Shown in pieces: positions 49,319 to 57,557 of a DNA stretch of 64,000 nt. The position numbers were made by a program, and so were the translations under genes. The DNA lies in NCBI GenBank assembly GCA_025699005.1, contig JAILWI010000003.1, positions 124,001-188,000 of the forward strand, given 5' to 3'. This DNA comes from Chloroflexota bacterium. Its GTDB lineage: Bacteria > Chloroflexota > Limnocylindria > QHBO01. Position 1 is the first letter of the stretch. Every line of letters starts with the position of its first letter. The notes under the pieces are model-generated. The model was given only the letters and a program-made list of their open reading frames with translations. It searched no databases and was not told the DNA's origin.

Positions 49319-50859
49319 GACACCCTCCCGAAGTCCAGGAGCCCGATCGTGAGGTTGCCGAGCCCGCGCAGGCCGTCGGCCACGAGCCACCACGTGTCGC
49401 CGTAGGACCACGGGATGACCGGTGCCTGCTCCGCGACGTACTCCTCGACCGCATCGTACGCCGGACCGACATCGCCCTCGGGAGCCGCCGCGGCGGCGTC
49501 GAGGAGCGCCGCGAACTCGTCGTCGCGCCAGCCACCGTAGTTCGAGGCGGCGCCGGGTTCCAGGAGCAGGCCGTAGAGCGCGTGCGGGGACGCGTAGTCA
49601 GCGATCCAGTTGATCGTGAACAGCTGCGGCGGCCGCGTGTCGAGCACGTCGAGGAAGCTGCCGAAGTCCATGGCCTCGACGTCGATCGTTACCCCGAGCT
49701 CCTCGCGCCAGACGGCCACCGCAGGATCGACGAACAGCCCGCTGGCGTTGACGACGATCGTGCCGAGATCGTCGCGATTCTCGTAGCCGGCTTCGTCGAG
49801 GAGCTCCCGAGCGCGGTCCGGATCGGCGCGCAGCTCCGGGGCGAAGCCCTCCGGCCAGATGGCGGGCGGGACCAGGCTGGCCGCGGCCACGGCCGCGGCA
49901 CCCTCGGCCAGCGGCACCAGGCGCTCCCGGTCGAGGGCCAGGCTGAACGCCAGCCGCACCCGGGCATCGTCGAACGGCGGCCGCGTGGTATCGAAGCCGA
50001 AGTAGCTGATCGTGAGCGGCTCCGCGGCGTTCAGCCGCCGGCCGAGCTCCGGGTCGTAGGCGATCCAGGTCGCATCGAAGCCGGCCACCTGGACGAGGTC
50101 GACCTCGTCATCGGCGAAGGCCTGCACCGATCCGGAGTCGACGGCACCGACCCAGCGAATCTCGTCGATCGGCGGCGGACCGGCCACGTAGCGCTCGTTG
50201 GCCCGCAGCACGAGGTCCATCCCATCGGTCCCGTCGAGCACGTACGGGCCGCTGCCGACAAAGGCATCGGGTGTCTGCCAGGTCGCGGTCGCATCGGCGC
50301 GCTCGGGGACCACGAACGTCGCCGGGGTCGCCACGATGTCGAGGAAGTACGAGGCCGGATGTCGAAGCGTCACGACCAGCGTCGTGTCGTTCGGTGCCGC
50401 GATCCCGACCTCGTCCTCGTCCCGTGCGCCGGACAGCCGTTCCGCCGCGCCGCTGACCACGCTGAGCACGTCGGGCGCGGTGGCGCCGGTCGCCGGATCG
50501 AGCAGCCGCAGCCAGGAGCGACGGATGTCGTCCGCGACGAGCGGCGAGCCGTCGCTGAACTCCAGATCGTCCCGGATGTCGAACTCGTACGTGAGGCCAT
50601 CGGGGCTGATCTCCCAGCCGGACGCCAGGCTCGGGTACGGCTCCCCCGTCTCGTCCAGGCGCGTCAGTCCGGCGTAGAGCTGGAGCAGGAGCTGGACATC
50701 GGCCGCATCGGCGATGAAGGCGGGATCGAGTGTGCCGGGCGGCCCTGCCAGGTAGCGCAGCGGCGGGCCGGCTGCCCGGATCGTTCCCCCCGGAATGCTG
50801 GCAGACACCACGATCACGCCCGCCGCGACGAACGCGGCAATCCGTGTCAGACGTCGCAT
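49309..50859 (-). CDS. ABC transporter substrate-binding protein, family 5 (OppA-like)
   Basis: GPPGTLDPAFIADAADVQLLLQLYAGLTRLDETGEPYPSLASGWEISPDGLTYEFDIRDDLEFSDGSPLVADDIRRSW. Confidence 0.95.
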   Translation of the reverse strand: MRRLTRIAAFVAAGVIVVSASIPGGTIRAAGPPLRYLAGPPGTLDPAFIADAADVQLLLQLYAGLTRLDETGEPYPSLASGWEISPDGLTYEFDIRDDLEFSDGSPLVADDIRRSWLRLLDPATGATAPDVLSVVSGAAERLSGARDEDEVGIAAPNDTTLVVTLRHPASYFLDIVATPATFVVPERADATATWQTPDAFVGSGPYVLDGTDGMDLVLRANERYVAGPPPIDEIRWVGAVDSGSVQAFADDEVDLVQVAGFDATWIAYDPELGRRLNAAEPLTISYFGFDTTRPPFDDARVRLAFSLALDRERLVPLAEGAAAVAAASLVPPAIWPEGFAPELRADPDRARELLDEAGYENRDDLGTIVVNASGLFVDPAVAVWREELGVTIDVEAMDFGSFLDVLDTRPPQLFTINWIADYASPHALYGLLLEPGAASNYGGWRDDEFAALLDAAAAAPEGDVGPAYDAVEEYVAEQAPVIPWSYGDTWWLVADGLRGLGNLTIGLLDFGRVSWD

Positions 50860-50924
50860 GCGGGCTCCACGGCGGGGGCAGCCACGGTGAGAGCTCGGCG
50901 CACGGCGGCTAGTATACGAGCGCC

Positions 50925-51461
50925 GTGCAGCACGTCCATGAACACCGATTTCAACCCCAGCCCGCGGGCAGTCTGACCCTGCGCCAGTTCATCGAGTCAC
51001 TGCGCCGATGGACGCCCGAGATGCGCCAGATGGTCCAGATTGCGCTCACCCGCACCTCGGAAGAACGCCGGACCTACCTCCAGCAGTTCCACGCCGGACA
51101 CCACGAACGGCAGCCGGGGGCGCTCGACGGCTTCATGCGCTGGGCCTACAGCGACCCGCGACTGGAGGACGTGCCGCTGCTCCTCGCCGAGCTCGAGCGC
51201 ACCGAGGAGGACTACGAGGGCGCCCTCGACCACGAGGCCGATGTGCTGGTCCGCGAGCGGGCGCACGGCAAGACGCAGGCGCAGCGCGTGGCCGACTACC
51301 TGGCCCTGCTGGGAATGGAGTCGTCCGACCGCGTGCGCGCCGCCATCGCCAGCCTCCTTCCGCCCGGCACGCCCGAGTCCGCCGTCGTGGCCACGATCCG
51401 TCAGATGCGGCGTCGGTGGCTCGAGCTGTACGGCGACGACCACTTCTTCGCCGAGGACTGA
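50925..51461 (+). CDS. hypothetical protein
   Basis: 178 aa charged helical ORF; GTG start; overlaps no other coding call. Confidence 0.7.
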   Translation: MQHVHEHRFQPQPAGSLTLRQFIESLRRWTPEMRQMVQIALTRTSEERRTYLQQFHAGHHERQPGALDGFMRWAYSDPRLEDVPLLLAELERTEEDYEGALDHEADVLVRERAHGKTQAQRVADYLALLGMESSDRVRAAIASLLPPGTPESAVVATIRQMRRRWLELYGDDHFFAED

Positions 51462-51467
51462 ACCGAG

Positions 51468-52085
51468 ATGTCGCGACGCGTCCTGGGCTGGATCCTCGTC
51501 ATCTACGGGCTGCTGGGGCTCATGCTGGTGGCCGGTGGCGCTCCCACCGGCCTGGCGCTGGCCGGCACCGTGGAGCGTCTCTCGCTGAGCGCCGATGGGT
51601 CGCTGCGCGCCGCGATCCGCAGCACGCAGGCCACGGCCGACGCCTTCGTGAACGCGGACTTCAGCCTGGCCGAGGCCGAATCCTCGGCTGACGCGGCCGC
51701 GGCGCTGGCGCGCGACGCGTCCGGCACGCTGGGGTCGCTGGCGCTCGCCATGGAGATTTCCGTGTTCGGCGCACAGCCCTTGCTCCCGCTGGCAGCCGAG
51801 TTCGACGACAGCGCCGAACAGGCGAGCGCCCTGGCGGAGACGCTCGACGGGGTCGCCTCGTCCATGGGCGACACGCGGGTCGACGTGGCGGGCATCGGCG
51901 CCGAGCTGGAGATCCTGAGCGACGAGCTCGACACCCTGCGCGAGGCGAGCGGTGGCGGCGCCTCCGCGCCGCCCATCCGACTCTTCGTGTTCCTTCTCCT
52001 GGGGTGGCTGCTTATCCCCGCCATCGGCGGCATCCTGGGTGGCCTGGCGCTGCTCCGCACGAGCGTGCCGCGCGCGACCCCCTGA
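51468..52085 (+). CDS. hypothetical protein with terminal TM helices
   Basis: N-terminal WILVIYGLLGLMLVAGG and C-terminal LFVFLLLGWLLIPAIGGILGGLALL flank Ala-rich helical domain. Confidence 0.75.
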   Translation: MSRRVLGWILVIYGLLGLMLVAGGAPTGLALAGTVERLSLSADGSLRAAIRSTQATADAFVNADFSLAEAESSADAAAALARDASGTLGSLALAMEISVFGAQPLLPLAAEFDDSAEQASALAETLDGVASSMGDTRVDVAGIGAELEILSDELDTLREASGGGASAPPIRLFVFLLLGWLLIPAIGGILGGLALLRTSVPRATP

Positions 52086-52089
52086 TCGG

Positions 52090-53295
52090 TCAGTCCGCGG
52101 TCCGGATCACCCGGCGCAGGCGGAGGAGGGAGCCGACGTAGAGCACCACGCCGATCCCGAGGAGCGCCAGCAGCTGCCACGGGGCGGTGACGGCCCCTCG
52201 CAGCATGAGGTCCTGGAGCGTCGCGATGCCGTGGGTCACCGGCAGGGCGTAGGCGATGTATTGCATCCACTCGGCGAAGTCGGTGACCGGCAGGACGAAG
52301 CCCGAGAAGAAGACGCTGGCCAGCAGCATGAGCATCGACAGCTGGACTGCCTGGCGCTCGGAGTCGGCGACGAGCGAGATGAGCAGACCGAAGCCGAGCG
52401 ACGCGAAGGTCAGGAGCAGCACGATGCCGAGGAACAGCGAGATGCTGCCCAGCAGGGGGACCCCCAGCACGCCGACGAGCAGCACGCCGACGATGGCACT
52501 CACCGCCAGACTCAGCACGGCATAGGCGATGTACTTGCCGACCAGCAGTTCCATGGAGCTCACCGGCGCGACGCGGAAGCGGTCCATCTGTCCGCTGGTC
52601 CGCTCGCGGACCAGCGACAGCGCGGTGAGCGTGATGGCCAGGTGCTGGATCACGAGCGCGAAGACGGCCGGTCCGAAGAAGTTCGTCACCTGGGGCGGCG
52701 TCGGCGCCACGTTCTGCGTGTCCGCGGTCGTGGGGCGGGCGATGACTTCGGGCGGGATGTCCGCCGCCGGTCCGAGCTCGCCCTCGGCGAAGCCGATGCC
52801 CTCGGCCGCGGCGCGCTCGACGATCTCGGCGTTCAGGCTGCTCACCAGGATCGAGGTGGCCAGGGTCGCCAGCTGGTCGTAGACCGGGTCGACCTCGTTC
52901 CATGCCACGCGGATCGTCGTCTGACGGCCGGCCCGCAGCTCCGCGGCCGAGTTCTCGGGCGCCACGACCAGCAGGTCGATGTCGCCGTCGCGCAGGCGTT
53001 GCTCCGCTCCCTCACGGTCGTCGGTGACCTGGGTCACCTCCAGGCGGCCGGGCGCGAGGCTCTCGTAGGCGTCGGCGGAACGCGAGAAGTCGCTCTCGGC
53101 CGGCACCACGATCTCGGTGGTGAACGGCGCTCGATACCCGCTGTAGCCGAGGCCGAACAGGAACATGATGAGGAACGGGCCGAGGATGAGGCTCAGCAGC
53201 GCGCCGGGTCGCCGGATGACCTCGCGCAGCTCCTTGCCCGTGAACGAGGCCATGCGCACGACGCTGTGCGAGATGCCCTGCATGGCGTCAGACAT
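52090..53295 (-). CDS. ABC-2 type transporter permease
   Basis: FTGKELREVIRRPGALLSLILGPFLIMFLFGLGY...RVAPVSSMELLVGKYIAYAVLS. Confidence 0.95.
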   Translation of the reverse strand: MSDAMQGISHSVVRMASFTGKELREVIRRPGALLSLILGPFLIMFLFGLGYSGYRAPFTTEIVVPAESDFSRSADAYESLAPGRLEVTQVTDDREGAEQRLRDGDIDLLVVAPENSAAELRAGRQTTIRVAWNEVDPVYDQLATLATSILVSSLNAEIVERAAAEGIGFAEGELGPAADIPPEVIARPTTADTQNVAPTPPQVTNFFGPAVFALVIQHLAITLTALSLVRERTSGQMDRFRVAPVSSMELLVGKYIAYAVLSLAVSAIVGVLLVGVLGVPLLGSISLFLGIVLLLTFASLGFGLLISLVADSERQAVQLSMLMLLASVFFSGFVLPVTDFAEWMQYIAYALPVTHGIATLQDLMLRGAVTAPWQLLALLGIGVVLYVGSLLRLRRVIRTAD

Positions 53296-54271
53296 CCGCG
53301 TGTCCTCCCGTCTCCTCGCTCCGCGCGGCGCGTCGCTGCTCGACGAGCCCGGTGAACACCTCGTCGAACGTCGCCTGGTGCTCCTCGAGCCCGGTCACGC
53401 CGATGCCGGCGGTGCGCAGCGCCTCGATGATCTGCGGCGTGGTGCTGCCGGCATCCTCGGTGGTGACGATGAGCTTTCGAGCCTCCGGCTGACGGACGCC
53501 GGTGACGCCACCCACGTTGGCCAGCACGTCCGGATCCACGGCCCGGTCGGTGCCGACTTCGAGGACCTCGCCACCGAACACGAGCTTGCGGAGCGCGTCC
53601 GGCGTGTCGAGGGCGACGAGCTCGCCATCGGCGATGAGCGCAACCCGGTCGCAGTACTCCGCCTCGGTGACGTACTGGGTCGTGACGACGAGCGTGCGTC
53701 CATCGTCGCGCAGCGTCCGCAGCTCGTCCCAGATCGCCTGGCGCAGCACCGGGTCGATGCCGGCGGTGGGCTCGTCGATGAACAGGACGTCGGGGCTGTG
53801 GACCAGGGCGCAGGCAAGCTCCAGGCGACGCTGCATCCCGCCCGACAGGTCGCGCGCCAGACGGTGCCGCGCCTCGTAGAGGTCGACGACCTCGAGCGCG
53901 TTGCGGATGAGGCTGCGCCGCTTGAATGGACCGATGCCGTAGAGCGCGGCAACGAAGCCGACGTTCTCCTGGGCGGAGAGATCCTCGTACAGGCTGAACA
54001 GCTGCGGCATGTACGCGATCCGGCTCCGGGTTCCGCGGCTGAACGCCAGCGGGTCCTCGTCGAGCACGCGGATCTCGCCGTCCGTGCGGCCCAGGGTTCC
54101 GGTGAGCATGCGAACCGTCGTCGTCTTTCCCGATCCGCTCGGGCCGACGACGCCGAGGATCGTTCCGCGGTCCACCTCGAATGACAGGTCGTCGACGACC
54201 TTCTTGCCATCGAAGGCGCGCGTCACGTTCGACGCGGCGATGATCGGTCCGCTGGGGCCTGGTGCAGTCAC
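53288..54271 (-). CDS. ABC transporter ATP-binding protein
   Basis: Walker A GPSGSGKTT; LSGGMQRRLELACALVHSPDVLFIDEPTAGIDP. Confidence 0.97.
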   Translation of the reverse strand: MTAPGPSGPIIAASNVTRAFDGKKVVDDLSFEVDRGTILGVVGPSGSGKTTTVRMLTGTLGRTDGEIRVLDEDPLAFSRGTRSRIAYMPQLFSLYEDLSAQENVGFVAALYGIGPFKRRSLIRNALEVVDLYEARHRLARDLSGGMQRRLELACALVHSPDVLFIDEPTAGIDPVLRQAIWDELRTLRDDGRTLVVTTQYVTEAEYCDRVALIADGELVALDTPDALRKLVFGGEVLEVGTDRAVDPDVLANVGGVTGVRQPEARKLIVTTEDAGSTTPQIIEALRTAGIGVTGLEEHQATFDEVFTGLVEQRRAARSEETGGHADV

Positions 54272-54325
54272 GCGGGCCTCGAATGCAAGTCGTGTGCCGC
54301 CGACCGAGCAAGCGCTCGCCGCAGG

Positions 54326-55060
54326 TCAACCGATGCGTCGCTGAACCATCTCGCGCAGGCGCTCCGCATCGCGCACGGCGTGGGCGCGCTCGTCGTTGTT
54401 GAAGTACGCCCAGACGTCACGGCCATCGCCGGCCCAACCGGCCATGCGATCGGCCCAGGCAGTCAGCCGCTGCGACGAGTAGCGTCCACCGTATCGGCTG
54501 CCGCTGCCATGGAAGCGGACATAGACGAACGGCCCCACTGGCAATGGGCGGGGCGTCGAGCCGGGCATGTCGTGAAGGCACAGCGCGACGGCCGCGCCCT
54601 CGAGCAGCGGACGCATCGGCAACGCATACCAGCGACGGTCGCGGAACTCGATCGCCTGCGGCTCACGCGGCACGCGTTCGAGGAAGTGCGCAAGGCGCTC
54701 GACGTTCAGCTTCCAGCGCGGTGGGAGCTGGTAGAGAACCGGGCCGAGCCGTTCGTCGAGCCGTCGTGCCCGACTCCAGAAGCGATCGAGCGGCTCCTCG
54801 GGATCGCGGAGCCGCTTCACGTGGGTGAGGTATCGGCTGGCCTTGACCGCAAAGCGGAAACGTCCCGGCACGCGTTCGCCCCATCGGGCGAAGACCTCGC
54901 CTTCGGGCAGCCGATAGAACGGGTTGTTGAGCTCCACGGTCTCGAAGCGCTCCGCGTAGAACTCGAGCCTCCGCTCACGCGGCAGCTCCGGCGGGTAGAA
55001 CGCACCGTCCCAATGGCGGTACTCCCAGCCGGAGGTTCCGATCCGGATTCTGCCGCTCAT
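54326..55060 (-). CDS. DUF72 domain-containing protein (second copy)
   Basis: RIRIGTSGWEYRHWDGAFYPPELPRERRLEFYAERFETVELNNPFYRLP...VYVRFHGSGSRYGGRYSSQRLTAWADRM...AYFNNDERAHAVRDA. Confidence 0.95.
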   Translation of the reverse strand: MSGRIRIGTSGWEYRHWDGAFYPPELPRERRLEFYAERFETVELNNPFYRLPEGEVFARWGERVPGRFRFAVKASRYLTHVKRLRDPEEPLDRFWSRARRLDERLGPVLYQLPPRWKLNVERLAHFLERVPREPQAIEFRDRRWYALPMRPLLEGAAVALCLHDMPGSTPRPLPVGPFVYVRFHGSGSRYGGRYSSQRLTAWADRMAGWAGDGRDVWAYFNNDERAHAVRDAERLREMVQRRIG

Positions 55061-55134
55061 GACGCGGCGCCCGGCACGCGGTATGCCACAGCGGCGGGGT
55101 GCAGGTAACCCGTCGGTTTCAGGGAGGAACAACC

Positions 55135-55386
55135 ATGAGCGACCTCGGCACCAAGGAGCGCGACGACCTGCGCAAGGACCAGTTCGCGTACGTCGACAAG
55201 GATGGCGGTGAGCACCTGCCGATCCACGACGAGTCGCACGTGCGCAATGCGATCGCGCGCTTCAACCAGACCGACTTCGAGAGCAAGACCGCCAAGGAAG
55301 AGGCGAGGAAGAAGATCCTCCGCGCGGCCGAGCGACACGACATCGACGTCGACGAGGACAGCAACGTGAAGCAGCCCGTCCGCTGA
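55135..55386 (+). CDS. DUF6582-like small charged protein
   Basis: GGGAGG RBS; KDQFAYVDKDGGEHLPIHDESHVRNAIARFNQTDFESKTAKEEARKKILRAAERHDIDV. Confidence 0.85.
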   Translation: MSDLGTKERDDLRKDQFAYVDKDGGEHLPIHDESHVRNAIARFNQTDFESKTAKEEARKKILRAAERHDIDVDEDSNVKQPVR

Positions 55387-56261
55387 TGCGGCCCATCTGG
55401 AAGGGAGCGATCAGCTTCGGGATGGTCACCATCCCGGTGAAGCTGTACACGGCGACCCAGTCCAAGGACGTCCGATTCCGCCTCCTGCACAAGGAGGACG
55501 GCGCGCCGATCGAGGAGAAGCGCTTCTGCACCGCCGATGGCAAGGAGGTCGCCTGGGACGACCTGGTCCGCGGCTTCGAGGTGAGCAAGGGCGAGTACGT
55601 GATCCTCGATCCCGAGGAGATCGACGCCGCCAAGCCTGAGAGCAGCACGACGATCGACATCGGCGATTTCGTCCTCGCGGAGGAGATCGACCCGGTCTAC
55701 TTCGAGAAGAGCTACTTCCTCGAGCCGACCGAGGTGGGCGCCAAGCCGTTCAGCCTGCTGAAGCGCGCGCTGGAGGAGACCGAGCGAGTGGCCCTGGCGC
55801 GCGTGACGATCCGCACGCGTGAGCGGCTGGCGACGCTGCGGGCCTACGACGACACGCTGATCCTCGAGACGATGTTCTGGCCGGACGAGATCCGTTCGAC
55901 GGGGGCCCTCGACCTGCCGGAGGGCGCGGAGACGAAGGTTCGCGCCAAGGAGCTCGACATGGCGCGCAGCCTCGTCCAGAACCTGGCCGACAAGTTCCGG
56001 CCGGACGCCTATACCGATGCGTACCGCGAGGCGCTCGAGCGGCTCATCGAGCAGAAGATGAAGGGAGAGACGCGTTCGGCGAAGCGGCGCAAGCCGGAGC
56101 CGAAGGTCATCGACCTCATGGATGCCCTGCGCGCGAGCATCGACGAGGCCAAGGGATCGCGCGCGTCGGGCAGCGCGAAGGGCCGGAAGTCGGCGCCGAA
56201 GAAGGGAACGACGCGGAAGAAGACGTCGAAGAAGTCCGCCGCGAAGCGAAGCGCCGCCTGA
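55386..56261 (+). CDS. ku: Ku protein (NHEJ) with Lys-rich C-terminal tail
   Basis: MRPIWKGAISFGMVTIPVKLYTATQSKDVRFRLLHKEDGAPIEEKRFCTADGKEV...; KGRKSAPKKGTTRKKTSKKSAAKRSAA tail. Confidence 0.97.
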   Translation: MRPIWKGAISFGMVTIPVKLYTATQSKDVRFRLLHKEDGAPIEEKRFCTADGKEVAWDDLVRGFEVSKGEYVILDPEEIDAAKPESSTTIDIGDFVLAEEIDPVYFEKSYFLEPTEVGAKPFSLLKRALEETERVALARVTIRTRERLATLRAYDDTLILETMFWPDEIRSTGALDLPEGAETKVRAKELDMARSLVQNLADKFRPDAYTDAYREALERLIEQKMKGETRSAKRRKPEPKVIDLMDALRASIDEAKGSRASGSAKGRKSAPKKGTTRKKTSKKSAAKRSAA

Positions 56262-56266
56262 GGGAG

Positions 56267-56653
56267 CTAGAAGTGCTCCTCGCCCTCCGTCACGTCGTCG
56301 CCGCCGATGCGGGTTTCGGGGCGAGATGACGGTTCCGGCTCGGATGCGGGCCGCGTCGGTCCCTCCATCTCGTAGGCGGGATCGTCCGGCGAGAGCCCAT
56401 GCTCCGATCCGTAACCGGACTCACGGGTCGCCATGTTCGTGGGTCCGCCTTCGGCGCGATCTTCACCGGGCTCGCCGATGTCGCCGGCCTGCGCTGGCGC
56501 ACGGGACGCCTGGTCGACCGTGACGTCGGCCTGGGACTCCGGGCCCGCGACCTCTTTCAGCTCTCCGGGCTCGAAGGCGCGCGTCGACGCGTCGGGAGTG
56601 AGGTCACCGGTGGCGCCGGTCATGCCGCCGCCACCGGAGTTTCTGCGGTCCAT
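56267..56653 (-). CDS. acidic low-complexity hypothetical protein
   Basis: 128 aa, Gly/Glu/Pro rich; start uncertain (possible start at internal Met). Confidence 0.5.
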   Translation of the reverse strand: MDRRNSGGGGMTGATGDLTPDASTRAFEPGELKEVAGPESQADVTVDQASRAPAQAGDIGEPGEDRAEGGPTNMATRESGYGSEHGLSPDDPAYEMEGPTRPASEPEPSSRPETRIGGDDVTEGEEHF

Positions 56654-56656
56654 CAG

Positions 56657-57124
56657 CTAGCCGCGCTGGCTGGGAGCCTCGACCTCGCCACGCCACGCGC
56701 CGGTCTCGGTGCCACGGCTCTCGATGAACTCCTTGAAGCGCTCGAGGTCACCCTTCACGCGCCGATCCAGGAAGCCGAGTGCCGTGCCGACGTTCTCGAT
56801 CACGCCATCCGGCTCCACGTCCATCTGGAGGGTGACGCGAGTCGTCTCGTCGTCGATCCGGTGGAACGTGACGACGCCTGCGTTCTCCGCGCCGGCGGTT
56901 GCCGTCCAGGCGACGCGCTCATCGGCGATCTGCTCGGTCACCTCGGCATCCCACTCCTTCTCCTTGCCGCCGACCTCGGCGACCCAGTGCAGGTGGGTGT
57001 CATCGGTCTGGGTGACCTTCTCCACGCCTTCCATGAAGTGCGGGAAGTCCTCGAACTGGGTCCACTGGTTGTAGGCCGTGCTGACCGGGACCTTGACGTC
57101 GATGCTTTCGACTACGGATGCCAT
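56657..57124 (-). CDS. SRPBCC family (polyketide cyclase/dehydrase-like) protein
   Basis: ESIDVKVPVSTAYNQWTQFEDFPHFMEGVEKVTQTDDTHLHWVAEVGGKEKEWDAEVTEQ. Confidence 0.93.
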   Translation of the reverse strand: MASVVESIDVKVPVSTAYNQWTQFEDFPHFMEGVEKVTQTDDTHLHWVAEVGGKEKEWDAEVTEQIADERVAWTATAGAENAGVVTFHRIDDETTRVTLQMDVEPDGVIENVGTALGFLDRRVKGDLERFKEFIESRGTETGAWRGEVEAPSQRG

Positions 57125-57296
57125 GGGCTCGTTCTCCTGTATGTGTTCGTGCGCGGTGGCCGCGCGGTGTCTCTGCTGGTCGGTGTGTCACCAATGGCTC
57201 ATGCAAGGCATGCGCCAAGTCCGCAGACGGCGTGGTCCGGCATGGCCGATGCACACCCGAGTACGTCCCGAGCAGCCAAACGCATCGCGGGAGGAG

Positions 57297-57458
57297 ATGA
57301 AGATGCCGAAGGAATGGTCCGACAAGCGAGAGCGCCAGTACGAGCACATCAAGGACTCGTACAAGGAGCGCGGCGTGAAGAACGACGAGGCCGAGGAGCG
57401 CGCGGCGCGCACCGTGAACAAGGAGCGCAGCGAGGCCGGCGAGACGAAGTCGAAGTAG
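57297..57458 (+). CDS. small charged plasmid-stabilisation/ChaB-like protein
   Basis: MKMPKEWSDKRERQYEHIKDSYKERGVKNDEAEERAARTVNKERSEAGETKSK; GGAGG RBS. Confidence 0.85.
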   Translation: MKMPKEWSDKRERQYEHIKDSYKERGVKNDEAEERAARTVNKERSEAGETKSK

Positions 57459-57557
57459 GAGCGCTCTGGGGCCTCGCCTGATCGTGCGGGAGGGTGATCC
57501 GTATACTCGGGTCACCCGTCGCCGCTCAGCCCCGCTCGTCGCGTCCGCGGAGGCCCC

